Shown: one piece after another, positions 21,424 to 30,911 of the stretch | Position numbering within the stretch: position 1 is the stretch's first letter | Layout of the letters: each line of letters starts with the position of its first letter | Assembly (NCBI GenBank): GCA_031363085.1 | Contig: JANLTU010000110.1 | Location: 1-64,000, forward strand | Direction: 5' to 3' | Source: UBA6921 sp031363085 | Lineage (GTDB): Bacteria > Pseudomonadota > Gammaproteobacteria > SG8-11 | DNA length: 64,000 bases | Notes under the pieces: generated by a model | Databases searched by the model: none | Seen by the model: the letters and a program-made list of their open reading frames with translations, nothing else | Told to the model about the DNA's origin: nothing | Position numbers and translations under genes: made by a program

Positions 21424-21450
21424 AGTGGTTCGCGCCGAAGGCAAACCACT
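21424..21450 (+). terminator. Weak hairpin after hemN
   Basis: AGTGGTT and AACCACT form a 7-bp stem between convergent hemN and the outer-membrane protein gene. There is no T-tract, so termination is uncertain. Confidence 0.3.
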
Positions 21451-21495
21451 ACGCAAGCCAGCGGTTTTCTAAGAGCCTGTTCAAGAACTCATTCT

Positions 21496-22701
21496 CTAAA
21501 ACGAATTGCTCGCGGCGATGAAGGTGGTGAGCGTCCACACCTGTAACTCCTGCACGCCGCTCGACACCTGCGCCTGACCGTTGCCCAGGCTGCTGTTAAT
21601 GCCCAGCGTCAGCGACGAATTGCGGGTGAAGTTGGTTACGCTGAGGCTGCCGCCATACAAGTCCACATGTTCGAGTTGCGCGGTTTTTGTCGCACGCAGC
21701 GTCGGTGTATTGGAGCAGTTGCTGAACCCTCCGGCGCGCATCGCCCACTGCGCGTTGAGGTAATACTCCGAACCCAGCGCAAAATTCAGCACCTGCTGAC
21801 GCTCTCCGGCACTTTGATTCCAGGCCAGATCGGCGCTGAACAGCAGGCGCTCATTGGCGAAGTAAGCACTGCCCAGACTCAGTTGCAGCGCTTGCTCGCG
21901 GCGTTCCGTGAAGCTGCTGACGGCGGGTTGCGCGATGAGCGCGTCGGCGGCCTGCTTGCTGGTGGTTTGTGCACGCGAGCGCGATTGCAGCAGCATGGTT
22001 TTGCGCAGGCTCATGCCCAGCGACAGACGTTCCGTCGGCGACCACATCAACCCCAGCACCGGATTGACACCGTACTCGACAATTTGAAAATAGCTATTGG
22101 TCCAGACCTGGTTTGAATTGGCCAGATACACCTGTTGGTTAAGAATGAATTGCTGCTTGCGGTAATGGCCGTAAAGACTCAAGCCAACCGAAACATCGTC
22201 GCGCGGTTTAAAAGCGAAGGACGGCCCGATGTTGTAGGTGGTGTCTTGGTTATTAAAGTTGATGTAATAGTCGGTGACCGCTTCCCCGCCGCTGGGCGTG
22301 AAGTTGGAAAAATGCTGATCCTGGTCGTCGGCCACGGCGTCGGTAACGACCACGGAAAATCCTGCCATGCCGCCGGCGAACGGTTGAATCAGGCCGAAAA
22401 AATTCGGCACCAGACCCGATGACACCCGCTTCCAGCTTTTGCTGCCGAAGACGTTTTTATATTCAGACGCCGAAGTATGAAAGGCATTCACGCTGCCGTT
22501 GAGGCTGGCGCCGGCAGCAAGCGCGATGCCGGCAGGGTTGTAATACAAGCCGCTGGGATCGTCGGAAATCGCCGTATACGCGCCGCCCATGCCGGCGGCA
22601 CGGTCGCCGATCAGGATGTTGTTGTAGTGATAGATGTCGGCCTGCGCCGCCGTCGCAAAAAACACCACGACCCAGTGCGTAATATTAATAATGTGTCGCA
22701 T
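21496..22701 (-). CDS. Outer-membrane protein, OmpP1/FadL family
   Basis: A 401-residue beta-barrel protein that may transport hydrophobic molecules. After a signal peptide ending near TAAQA, the mature part begins DIYHYNNILIGDRAAGMGGA; the following AISDDPSGLYYNPAGIAL is the hallmark N-terminal plug motif (NPAG) of FadL/TodX-type channels. The chain ends in Phe. Its start overlaps the end of the M48 peptidase gene by 17 bases, making it the last gene of the cyclase-SH3-M48 operon. Substrate unknown; FadL homologues import long-chain fatty acids or aromatics. Confidence 0.85.
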   Translation of the reverse strand: MRHIINITHWVVVFFATAAQADIYHYNNILIGDRAAGMGGAYTAISDDPSGLYYNPAGIALAAGASLNGSVNAFHTSASEYKNVFGSKSWKRVSSGLVPNFFGLIQPFAGGMAGFSVVVTDAVADDQDQHFSNFTPSGGEAVTDYYINFNNQDTTYNIGPSFAFKPRDDVSVGLSLYGHYRKQQFILNQQVYLANSNQVWTNSYFQIVEYGVNPVLGLMWSPTERLSLGMSLRKTMLLQSRSRAQTTSKQAADALIAQPAVSSFTERREQALQLSLGSAYFANERLLFSADLAWNQSAGERQQVLNFALGSEYYLNAQWAMRAGGFSNCSNTPTLRATKTAQLEHVDLYGGSLSVTNFTRNSSLTLGINSSLGNGQAQVSSGVQELQVWTLTTFIAASNSF

Positions 22702-23530
22702 ATGAAGTGAATCTCTCTGGCCGGCGGGGAAGATTTAAATCAGTCAAGCCCTGGGTATGCAGCGCGGTGGCCAGCGCAGTTAAACGTTCTGCGCCGGAAG
22801 GATGCGTACGTTTGCCCTTGCCTATTGCCGCTTCCGCCGGCATATCGATGCGGGTTAAGAAACGGCTGAGCGCTTCGGGGTCGTAGCCGGTGTTGGCCAG
22901 CAGCATCAATGCCACGCGATCCGCTGCCAGTTCGTCGCGGATGTTGAAGCCTTCCTCAAACAACAGGTTTGTGGCCTGATCAACCGCTTGAAAAAAAGCC
23001 ACCTTGGCGGTGTCGGCGGAACCGCCGGTGATGACCGACATCCAGGTCATCACGCCGTTTTCCTTGCCACGTATATGCATGGCGTTGACGATGTGCCGCA
23101 GTTGCACGTGGGCGATTTCATGCGCGAGCACGGCGGCGAGCTCCGCTTCGTCACGCAGTTGTCGCAGTGCGCCGCGCGTTATAAACACATATCCGCCCGG
23201 TGTCGAATAGGCGTTCACCTGCTCGCTGTCGAGCACCGCAAAGTAGAACGGCAACTCGGACCTGCCGCTATTGGACGCCAGAGCTTGACCAATCAAGGCG
23301 ACGTAACGGGCAAGCGCGGTGTTGTCGTGCAGCGCTTCGCGGCCCAGTACGCGCGCAGCAACTTCGCGGCCGAAAGCCAGCTCCGCTTGGATATCGCCGG
23401 CTTCAAATTCATTGCTGTTGACGGCATGCGCACGGCGCCGGACATCTTGTGCCGCAGCGGCGTCCAGTGCGCCGCACAGGCTTGCTACAAGCAGCAGCAG
23501 GGCGCCGGTTGTGGGCGTCGGCGTGCGCAT
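22685..23530 (-). CDS. M48-family zinc metalloprotease, secreted
   Basis: Periplasmic protease of 281 residues, related to the catalytic part of BepA/LoiP. It has a signal peptide (LLLLVASLCGALDAAAA), the HEIAH zinc motif in AAVLAHEIAHVQLRH, and the downstream glutamate ligand in NIRDELAADRVALMLL. THPSGAERLTAL near the end is also typical of the family. There are no TPR repeats. ATG 23530 is chosen over the longer open frame to 23848, which overlaps the SH3 gene. It probably handles outer-membrane protein quality control, which fits its coupling with a barrel protein gene. Confidence 0.9.
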   Translation of the reverse strand: MRTPTPTTGALLLLVASLCGALDAAAAQDVRRRAHAVNSNEFEAGDIQAELAFGREVAARVLGREALHDNTALARYVALIGQALASNSGRSELPFYFAVLDSEQVNAYSTPGGYVFITRGALRQLRDEAELAAVLAHEIAHVQLRHIVNAMHIRGKENGVMTWMSVITGGSADTAKVAFFQAVDQATNLLFEEGFNIRDELAADRVALMLLANTGYDPEALSRFLTRIDMPAEAAIGKGKRTHPSGAERLTALATALHTQGLTDLNLPRRPERFTSYATHY

Positions 23531-23534
23531 CGCG

Positions 23535-24011
23535 CTACTTGGCAGGCGCTTGCATAAACGTGTCGACGTCTTTTGCATCGACTTGGTTAGCTTCCATTTT
23601 TTCCAGCGCCGGGTAGTTGGTCTGACCTTGATCGCTGGCGCGCGCGCGTTCGTCCTGGCGCAAGCCGCGTGCGGCGGCGGCACTGCTGCTGGCCGAAGCG
23701 CGGCGGCGCGCAGCGTCTTGGGCAGAGCCGTCCGGTCCTTTAATAACGGTAATTTTTTCTTGCGGTGGGGTGTTGCCCAGCAGCAACGAGGGTACCCAGC
23801 CGGTGTGTTGTTGGTAGCTGATCTTGACCCATTGCTCGGCGGTTGCAAGCCGCGTCAGCGCCTCACCTTTGCTGACAGTGGCCAATAGTTGTGCCTGGAA
23901 CGAGGGGTTAGCGAAAATTTTCGCCTTGTTGCTTTGCACATACACGGTGTCGGCGGCGAACGCGGTTGTGCTTGTGCACAACAGTGCGAGCGTGCAGAGA
24001 AATATTTTCAT
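23535..24011 (-). CDS. Secreted SH3-domain protein
   Basis: A 158-residue exported protein: signal peptide MKIFLCTLALLCTSTTAFAA, then one bacterial SH3 domain (about residues 22-80: VYVQSNKAKIFANPSF, GEALTRLATAEQWVKI, GWVPSLLL), then an Ala/Arg-rich tail. Bacterial SH3 domains often bind cell-wall peptides. The gene stops 4 bases before the M48 gene start, so the two are probably co-translated. The low-complexity tail (RRRASASSSAAAARG) is unusual for a periplasmic protein. Exact role unknown. Confidence 0.8.
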   Translation of the reverse strand: MKIFLCTLALLCTSTTAFAADTVYVQSNKAKIFANPSFQAQLLATVSKGEALTRLATAEQWVKISYQQHTGWVPSLLLGNTPPQEKITVIKGPDGSAQDAARRRASASSSAAAARGLRQDERARASDQGQTNYPALEKMEANQVDAKDVDTFMQAPAK

Positions 24012-24076
24012 GGCGGTGTCCTGCGATGGGTGTTGCTCAACCGAGTGCTATTAGATCGGCGCAACTGCAGCGGACT

Positions 24077-26263
24077 TTATTTGCTGCTGAGCGTGTAGGC
24101 ACCGTCCCAGTCCGCCGCAGGCGGAGTCAGTTCGTATGCGTGGCAGCGGGCAATAAACAGTTCGCATAATCGATCCGCAGGCAAGCTTTCGTACACGGCG
24201 CGCGCCTCCAGCCAGCGGCGTTGCTGATAGAGTTCAAACCCGTGCGCGGTGGCTTCACATACTAACCGTGCTGTGGCTGATGCTTCTGCGTTGGCAAACG
24301 GAAGCGGCGCGTACACGCGAATTGCGTGCGTTTTGCCTTTCACGCGCACGCTGTCCACCAGGCGGCAGGGAAATTCTGCCTGCACATGGGTGCGGGTATT
24401 TTCTGTGACCAATACCGGGCAGCCATAGGTTTTGGTGAGCCCCTCCAGGCGCGCGGCGAGATTCACGTTGTCGCCGATGGCGGTGTAGGCGAGCTTTTTT
24501 TCCGAGCCGATGTTGCCCAGCACCGCCTCGCCGGTGTTGATGCCGATGCCGATGGAAATCGGCGCGATACCGCGTGCGGTAAGCCCGGTATTGACAGTTT
24601 GAAGGGCCTGCAACATGTCGAGCGCGGCGCGCACCGCGTGTAGCGCATGTTGCTCGTCGCGCACCGGCGCACCCCAGAAGGCCATGATCGCGTCGCCGAT
24701 AAATTTGTCGATGGTCGCGTGGTGCGCGAATAACACGTCGGTCATCGCGGAAAAATACACGTTGAGCATTTCAACGACTTTTTCCGGCGAGAGCGTTTCC
24801 GACATGCTGGTGAAATTGCGGATGTCGGAAAACAGCACGCTGATGTTGGCGCGCAAGCCGACCTCGGCCTCCAGGTAGTTTTCATATTTGTCGACCACCT
24901 CGGCGAGCACGGCGGGTGACACATATTGCGCAAGCACGCGGCGTACGCGCCGTTTGTCCTTGCCCTCGGTAAAAAACAAAAAACTGAACGCGGCGAACCA
25001 GGCGCAAAACGCACTCGCCATCGGCGCCAGCATGTCCACCACCACGCCGTAGCGGAATGCCAGCAACGCGCCCAAGCCAAACAGCAATAGCAGCACAAAT
25101 AGCAACGCCAGTTTGACGCTCACGTGGCGCAACGCCAGCGCAGCCCAGGCACCCAGTAACGCAAGTATCAGGCTGATGCTCCACGTGATGGTGCCGGACA
25201 GCGGCCGCAAGAAATCACCGCTTAACAAATTGCCGGTCACCGATGCCTGCAAATAAACCCCGGCGGTTTTGGCCGACAGCGGCGTCGCTTTGAGATCTTG
25301 CACGCCCACGGCGTCGGCACCGATGAACACGATGCGGTCGGTGAATTCGTCGGGCTTGACCAGCAGATGCTCAACGTCGCCGGCATCGAGTTGCTTAAGC
25401 GCGGCAATCAGTCCGCTGTACGAGTAGGCGTTGAATTTTCCGTACTGATTGATGAGCAACTGGCCGGCGTGATCGAGCGGAATCCGGCGGGCATCGAGTG
25501 TCAGCGAGGCGGCTTGCCAGCGCAGCGTCGTCGGCCGCCATGTGTCGAGCACCGGCGCCATTGCCAGCGACGGAAACAGATCGTTGCCATAGAGGTGCAG
25601 CAACTGCATGCGCCGGTAACGGCCGTCGCGATCCGGTTCCGCGCGCACCGCGCCCACGCCCTGCGCTGCTTGCCACAAACCATTGATGGGGAGTTCGGCC
25701 GCGTTGTATGTGCTTGCTGCCGTCAGCGCGGGTTCAATCTGCAACTGCTGTTGCAGCGACCAGCGCTGTATGAAATCGATGGGCAATTGCACTTGCGAGA
25801 CACGCGCGTGCGCATCATCCGGCGGATGGGTGAGGAACTGCAAAGCGTGGTAGGTAAAACCAGTCTGGCGCGTACTGTCGATCAGACGCTGATCGTGGTC
25901 GGTCAGCGCAGCCGAACGATCCAGGTCGCGCTGGTTCTCGACAAATAACATATCGAACACCACGGCGCGCGGTTTGCCGCGCATCAAAAAATCCAGCAGA
26001 TCGGCATGCACCGAACGCGGCCACGGCCAGCGCCCGGCGTCGTGATTTAAATATTGCAACGAGGCTTCGTCGATCAGAATGACCGCGATTTCCGGCGGCG
26101 CGGGCTTGTCGGCATTGAACAGCCGCAGCCGCGCGTCGTAACTCATCCACTCCAACGGCTGCAAAACATCCAGCGCCGTTATGGCGCCGATCAACAGCAC
26201 GCTGCTTACGGCCAAGGCCGTGCTCCACAGGGTGGTGATCACATGCGCGCGGGTTAAATTCAT
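24077..26263 (-). CDS. CHASE2-domain adenylate/guanylate cyclase
   Basis: Membrane class III nucleotidyl cyclase of about 728 residues, likely making cAMP. It has an N-terminal transmembrane helix, a long periplasmic CHASE2 sensor (about 45-340; IAVILIDEASLQYLN and RAVVFDMLFVE are typical), three transmembrane helices near 350-425, and a C-terminal cyclase domain with VLFSDIRNFTSMSETLSPE (metal Asp), KFIGDAIMAFWGAP (second Asp) and NIGSEKKLAYTAIGDNVNLA. ATG 26263 is preferred to 26311 because homology starts there; the ribosome site is weak. First gene of the operon, divergent from wspA across 150 bases. Confidence 0.9.
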   Translation of the reverse strand: MNLTRAHVITTLWSTALAVSSVLLIGAITALDVLQPLEWMSYDARLRLFNADKPAPPEIAVILIDEASLQYLNHDAGRWPWPRSVHADLLDFLMRGKPRAVVFDMLFVENQRDLDRSAALTDHDQRLIDSTRQTGFTYHALQFLTHPPDDAHARVSQVQLPIDFIQRWSLQQQLQIEPALTAASTYNAAELPINGLWQAAQGVGAVRAEPDRDGRYRRMQLLHLYGNDLFPSLAMAPVLDTWRPTTLRWQAASLTLDARRIPLDHAGQLLINQYGKFNAYSYSGLIAALKQLDAGDVEHLLVKPDEFTDRIVFIGADAVGVQDLKATPLSAKTAGVYLQASVTGNLLSGDFLRPLSGTITWSISLILALLGAWAALALRHVSVKLALLFVLLLLFGLGALLAFRYGVVVDMLAPMASAFCAWFAAFSFLFFTEGKDKRRVRRVLAQYVSPAVLAEVVDKYENYLEAEVGLRANISVLFSDIRNFTSMSETLSPEKVVEMLNVYFSAMTDVLFAHHATIDKFIGDAIMAFWGAPVRDEQHALHAVRAALDMLQALQTVNTGLTARGIAPISIGIGINTGEAVLGNIGSEKKLAYTAIGDNVNLAARLEGLTKTYGCPVLVTENTRTHVQAEFPCRLVDSVRVKGKTHAIRVYAPLPFANAEASATARLVCEATAHGFELYQQRRWLEARAVYESLPADRLCELFIARCHAYELTPPAADWDGAYTLSSK

Positions 26264-26416
26264 CACAGTGCGTGTAACGGAAACGCCGCAGGGGACTTGA
26301 GATGGGCGCAAGCGCCGTGACAGCAGCAGCAGGGTGCGGATTCATTTTTTTCCGATACCGGCTATGCTCTAGTGCTGTGTATAGTATTTCTACAAAAAAG
26401 GGGCGGCGGGGGAATT

Positions 26417-28417
26417 ATGCAGAATGCATTTGCGCGGTTTCTGGCGTTGCGCAGTTGGTCGTTGCGTAGCAAAGTCAATTTGACGGTGGGTTTGAGTTTT
26501 TTGTTGGTGATGACCTTGGTGACCACCTACAACGCGCGCCGTGAAAACGCACGTTTGACGGAGTTAGCCGAAGAGCAGACCAAAGATCTAACGACGTTTT
26601 ATTTCGATAGCCTGAACACCATGATGCTGACCGGCACCATGGATCAACGCACCATTCTGCGCAAGAAAGTTCTGGCGCGTCCCGAGGTGGTTGATGCGCG
26701 CGTGGTGCGCGGCGAGCCCGTCAAACAGCAGTTCGGCCCGGGCTATCCCGAAGAACAACCGTTGGACGATCTGGACCGACGCGCGCTGGCCGGCGAGGAT
26801 ATCTCCGTCATTGAAGACCGCGGCGGAAAACGCGTGTGGACGGTACTCACCGCGTTTCACGCAACTGAAAACACCCGCAACGTTAACTGTCTGCAATGCC
26901 ATCACGTGACGTCGGGGGCAATCAACGGCGCTGTGCGCATCAGTGTCTCGCTGGCCAAAATCGACGCGTCGGTGCAGCAGGAAATGTTGGTGTCAATTCT
27001 TGCCAATTTCGCATTGTTGGCGACCGGGTTGTTGTTGGTGAATGTGGTGATGCGCACCTGGGTGACCAATCCGCTGTCGAAACTGATGCAGGTGGTGAAC
27101 CGGCGTGCGGCTGGCGAGGAAAGCGTGCGCGCCGATGTGACCAGCGATGATGAAGTCGGCCGGCTTGCGGCCGCCTTCAACACGCTGGCGGAAAATATCA
27201 TGATCGGCGCCAAGCGTGAGCACGACTCGGCGGAAGAGTTACGTGCAAAAGTCGCGCGGCTGCTGGACGTGATCCATAAAGTGACCGACGGCGACTACGA
27301 CGTCGATGTCGGTTTTAACGGCAAAGACGCCATCGGCGAACTGGCCGGTAATTTGCAGATCATGATCACCTACATCCGCAACTCCATCGAAGAAAAACGT
27401 GTGGCGGTGGAAACCTTGCGCCGCCACGTGGACGAAATTCTCGGTGTGGTCACTAAGGCGGCCGAGGGCAATCTAACCGGGCGCATCACTGTGGCAAATA
27501 CCGACGCCATCGGACAATTGGCCAGTGGCGTGCAGCGCATGATCGACAGCCTGAACAGCTTGGTGGCGCAGGTGCAACGATCCGGTATCCAGGTGGCGTC
27601 GTCGACCACCGAAATCGCCGCAACTTCCAAGCAACAGGACGCCACCGCCGCCGAGCAGGCCACCACTACCAATGAAATTGTCACGACCGCAACCCAAATA
27701 TCGGCAACTTCGAAAGAGCTGGAAAAAACCATGCATGAAGTGGCAGGTATTGCCGAAGTCGCGGCGCGCTCGGCAACGCTCGGGCAGGCCGGTTTGACGC
27801 GCATGCAAACCACCATGGGACAGATTGTAGATGCCTCCGGTTCGATTGGTGCCAAACTTGAAATCCTGAACGAAAAAGCCGGCAACATCGGCATGGTGGT
27901 GACCACCATCAACAAGGTCGCGGATCAAACCAATCTGCTGTCACTCAACGCCGCCATCGAAGCCGAAAAAGCCGGCGAATATGGTTTCGGCTTCGCGGTG
28001 GTGGCGCGCGAAATTCGCCGCCTGGCCGATCAAACCGCAGTTGCGACGCTCGACATCGAACAGTCGGTGAAAGAAATGCAAAGCGCGGTCTCGGCCGGCG
28101 TGATGAGCATGGAAAAATTTTCCGATCAGGTGCGCCGCAGCGTGGAAGACGTGACGCAGGTGAGCCGGCAACTGGCACAGGTGATCGATCAGGTGCAGGA
28201 GCTACGACCGCGTTTCGAATCGGTGCATCAGAGCATGCATTTGCAGGCGCAGGGCGCGGAACATATTCATCAGTCGATGACGGTACTGAACGAGTCGGCG
28301 CAGCACACAGCAGACTCGATTCGCCAGTCCAACTCTGCCATCGAGCGCCTCAATGACGCGGCGCATACGTTGCAAAACGGCGTGACCAAGTTCAAGGTGC
28401 GTAAAGACGTGGAGTAG
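26417..28417 (+). CDS. wspA: WspA-type chemoreceptor with periplasmic haem-c motif
   Basis: Methyl-accepting chemoreceptor of 666 residues. Transmembrane helices lie near 20-38 and 191-213, with a periplasmic domain between them that contains Cys158-Leu-Gln-Cys161-His162, a CXXCH covalent haem-c site. A HAMP domain (about 214-266) and a second HAMP-like linker follow, then the signalling domain whose hairpin reads [20 protein letters not shown] and [20 protein letters not shown], closely like Pseudomonas WspA. It heads a seven-gene wsp operon. ATG 26417 is preferred to 26372 because of the GGCGGGGG-type site before it. Pseudomonas WspA, as I recall the family, has no haem, so this sensor input appears different. 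Confidence 0.88.
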   Translation: MQNAFARFLALRSWSLRSKVNLTVGLSFLLVMTLVTTYNARRENARLTELAEEQTKDLTTFYFDSLNTMMLTGTMDQRTILRKKVLARPEVVDARVVRGEPVKQQFGPGYPEEQPLDDLDRRALAGEDISVIEDRGGKRVWTVLTAFHATENTRNVNCLQCHHVTSGAINGAVRISVSLAKIDASVQQEMLVSILANFALLATGLLLVNVVMRTWVTNPLSKLMQVVNRRAAGEESVRADVTSDDEVGRLAAAFNTLAENIMIGAKREHDSAEELRAKVARLLDVIHKVTDGDYDVDVGFNGKDAIGELAGNLQIMITYIRNSIEEKRVAVETLRRHVDEILGVVTKAAEGNLTGRITVANTDAIGQLASGVQRMIDSLNSLVAQVQRSGIQVASSTTEIAATSKQQDATAAEQATTTNEIVTTATQISATSKELEKTMHEVAGIAEVAARSATLGQAGLTRMQTTMGQIVDASGSIGAKLEILNEKAGNIGMVVTTINKVADQTNLLSLNAAIEAEKAGEYGFGFAVVAREIRRLADQTAVATLDIEQSVKEMQSAVSAGVMSMEKFSDQVRRSVEDVTQVSRQLAQVIDQVQELRPRFESVHQSMHLQAQGAEHIHQSMTVLNESAQHTADSIRQSNSAIERLNDAAHTLQNGVTKFKVRKDVE

Positions 28418-28421
28418 CCCG

Positions 28422-28868
28422 ATGTTGTATTTACTTTTCCACGTTAAAGACGAAAGCTACGCGGTGAATGTACGCGAGGTGATCGAAGTTGTTCCCCGAG
28501 CTAAATTGCGCTCCATACCCAAGGCGCCGGACTATGTCGCCGGCTTGCTCAATTATCGCGGCGCAAGTGTGCCGGTGCTTGACCTTTGCATGCTGATGCA
28601 CGACCAGAAATGCGCGTCGGTGTTCGGCAGCCGGATTGTGTTGGTGCAGTATCCCGACGCGCGCGCTGCGCTACGGGTGTTGGGGCTGTTAGCGGAGCAG
28701 GTGACCGATACCATGCAATGCGCCGCCGAGGAATTTTGCCCCAGTACGTTGGTGCATACCTCGGCGCCGTATTTACGCGAAGTAATCACCTATCGTGATC
28801 GTTTGGTGCAGCGTGTCGATGTCGGCATATTGCTCCCTGATGAAGTTCAAGCGCTGCTGTTTCAATAA
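28422..28868 (+). CDS. wspB: CheW-like coupling protein WspB
   Basis: A 148-residue single CheW domain that would link the WspA receptor to the WspE kinase in the cytoplasm. Typical features are YAVNVREVIEVVPRAKLRSI, the PDYVAGLLNYRGASVPVLDL core and VDVGILLPDE at the end. It starts four bases after the wspA stop and ends two bases before wspC. It is the first of two CheW proteins of the operon, as in the Pseudomonas wsp order. Confidence 0.9.
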   Translation: MLYLLFHVKDESYAVNVREVIEVVPRAKLRSIPKAPDYVAGLLNYRGASVPVLDLCMLMHDQKCASVFGSRIVLVQYPDARAALRVLGLLAEQVTDTMQCAAEEFCPSTLVHTSAPYLREVITYRDRLVQRVDVGILLPDEVQALLFQ

Positions 28869-28870
28869 TC

Positions 28871-30136
28871 ATGTCGTTCAAGGCCATCAAAGATTTGTTA
28901 AAGCAAACCATCGGACTGAATATCAGTACGGTGGGTGCATCGAACTTCGAACGCGCGGTGCGGCAACGCATGAGTGCGTTGGAAATTTATGACGTGCATG
29001 CTTACAGCGTGGCACTGCGGCAGGTGGACGAGCTGCGCGAGCTCATCGACGAAGTCATTGTGCCGGAAACTTGGTTTTTCCGGAATCCCGCATCGTTTAC
29101 CGCCCTGCAACAGTTCGCCAGCACGCACTGGCCGGGGCGCAGTAATGGAAAAAAACTCAGGGTGTTGAGCATGCCTTGCTCCACGGGTGAGGAACCTTAC
29201 ACCATTGCCATGGCCCTGGATCAGGCTGGGTTGCAACCCAACGAATATCAAATTGACGCGTTCGATATCAGTCAGCGCTTGCTGACCAAGGCCAAACGCG
29301 GCGTGTACGGACGCAACTCGTTTCGCAACAAAGAAAACGAATTCCGCGACCAGTATTTCGATTTGGTCGGCGGCCTCTATGTGTTAAACGACAAGATGCG
29401 CAACGCGGTTAATTTTCAGCAAGGTAACTTGCTGGACAAATATTTTGGCGTCGGCCGACAAACCTACGATGTGATTTTTTGCCGGAATTTACTGATTTAT
29501 TTTGACCGGGACACGCAGAATGCCGCCCTGAAAAAATTTCATACCATGCTGACGGACGACGGCCTGATGTTGCTTGGGCATGCCGAGACGCCGGATTTTC
29601 TGCGCGGCAACTTTACCCGCTCGGAGTACGTGCGTTCGTTCTCCTACAGTAAGGCGGCGCCGAGCACCAAACCGGTTAAGTCGAGCACGCGGTTTGCCGT
29701 GCTGACGCCAGCGCCTGCCGCGCCGAAAAAAACCGCACCACCATCGCCGCGTACCAAGCCGAACATGGCATTTTTGGAAACCGCCGCGCCCAAACATGCC
29801 GAGCCGTTGCCGCAAACCGACGCGGCGGTGCTGCGCGATGCGGCACGCTTGGCCAATCGGGGCGAATTACGCGAAGCCGGCACCTTGTGCGAAAATTATT
29901 TACGGCAAAATCCAACATCAGCTCAGGCGTATTATCTGCTGGGTTTGGTGCGCGAAGCCGAAGGCAAGCACTCGTTGGTGGGGGAGTTATTCAAAAAAGC
30001 GGTGTATCTGGATCCCAACCATTACGAGGCGATGATTCACTTGGCACTGCATCTGGTACGTTACGGCGATGCCGACAGCGCCAAGAATTTGCAACAGCGT
30101 GCGCACCGGGTATTGAACCGGAAAAAGCCGGAATAA
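28871..30136 (+). CDS. wspC: CheR-type receptor methyltransferase with TPR domain, WspC
   Basis: S-adenosylmethionine-dependent methyltransferase that methylates glutamates of WspA. The 421-residue protein has the CheR helical domain and catalytic fold (VIVPETWFFRNPASF; LSMPCSTGEEPYTIAM for SAM binding; DVIFCRNLLIYFD), a proline/lysine-rich linker (about 255-300) and a C-terminal tetratricopeptide region (about 305-415, AYYLLGLVREAEGKHSLVGE). The TPR extension is diagnostic of WspC compared with ordinary CheR, and is thought to place the enzyme at the receptor. Confidence 0.92.
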   Translation: MSFKAIKDLLKQTIGLNISTVGASNFERAVRQRMSALEIYDVHAYSVALRQVDELRELIDEVIVPETWFFRNPASFTALQQFASTHWPGRSNGKKLRVLSMPCSTGEEPYTIAMALDQAGLQPNEYQIDAFDISQRLLTKAKRGVYGRNSFRNKENEFRDQYFDLVGGLYVLNDKMRNAVNFQQGNLLDKYFGVGRQTYDVIFCRNLLIYFDRDTQNAALKKFHTMLTDDGLMLLGHAETPDFLRGNFTRSEYVRSFSYSKAAPSTKPVKSSTRFAVLTPAPAAPKKTAPPSPRTKPNMAFLETAAPKHAEPLPQTDAAVLRDAARLANRGELREAGTLCENYLRQNPTSAQAYYLLGLVREAEGKHSLVGELFKKAVYLDPNHYEAMIHLALHLVRYGDADSAKNLQQRAHRVLNRKKPE

Positions 30137-30212
30137 ATCGCTCCATATAATATTGGACATGCAAGCGTAAATTTTACTGGCAGGATGTACGCAGAACCGG
30201 AAGAATTCGCTA

Positions 30213-30911
30213 ATGACGAGCCACGGCCCCAAGCACAACCCGCCCAGCGCTGAAGTCATCAATTGCTGGAACAGCATCGGTGTATGGGGCCGGGAACGGC
30301 CGCGTTGTCCGCTGTTGCTGGAGGTTATTCATTGCCGTAACTGCGAAAAATACATCGCTGCCGGGCAGCGCGCACTGCAACGCACCCTGCCTGAGGAGTA
30401 CCAGCAGGAGTGGACGCGCTTACTGGCACGCAAAAAAGACGTCGATAGCGGGCACCCTCTGACTGTCATTATTTTCCGCGTCGGCGACGAATGGTTTTCA
30501 TTGCCGGTCAATTATCTGCAGCAAGTCGAGACGCGGCGCGTGATTCATAGCATTCCGCACCGCAACTCCGCCATGGTTAAAGGCGTCGTTAACGTCGCCG
30601 GCGAAGTAAAAATGTGTTTTTCACTGGGCGCGTTGCTCGGCATCGAGCGGGCGTCAATGCTTGACTCAACCCAACGCACGGCGGTTTATGAAGGCTTGAT
30701 CGTGCTCAAGAACGGCAAGCACAGTTACGTATTTCCGGTGACCGAGGTGCTGGAGCTGACGCGCATTTCGCTTGAAGAACTAAAAGCCGTTCCCTCCACG
30801 GTCTCCGCGCTTGCGGCCAGTTATTTACTGGGTTTGGCGCAGCACGGTGAATTACGCGTCGGGCATTTGGACGCCGATCTGATCATGGCTGGTTTCGAGC
30901 GTAGCCTCTGA
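30213..30911 (+). CDS. wspD: CheW-like coupling protein WspD
   Basis: A 232-residue CheW protein with the N-terminal extension specific to WspD: INCWNSIGVWGRERPRCPLL followed by HCRNCEKY, a conserved cysteine-containing segment of unknown role. The CheW domain follows (about 85-230; VETRRVIHSIPHRNSAMVKG, VNVAGEVKMCFSL). Its stop overlaps the wspE start by one base (TGATG). Two distinct CheW proteins in one operon are a feature of the Wsp pathway. Confidence 0.9.
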   Translation: MTSHGPKHNPPSAEVINCWNSIGVWGRERPRCPLLLEVIHCRNCEKYIAAGQRALQRTLPEEYQQEWTRLLARKKDVDSGHPLTVIIFRVGDEWFSLPVNYLQQVETRRVIHSIPHRNSAMVKGVVNVAGEVKMCFSLGALLGIERASMLDSTQRTAVYEGLIVLKNGKHSYVFPVTEVLELTRISLEELKAVPSTVSALAASYLLGLAQHGELRVGHLDADLIMAGFERSL

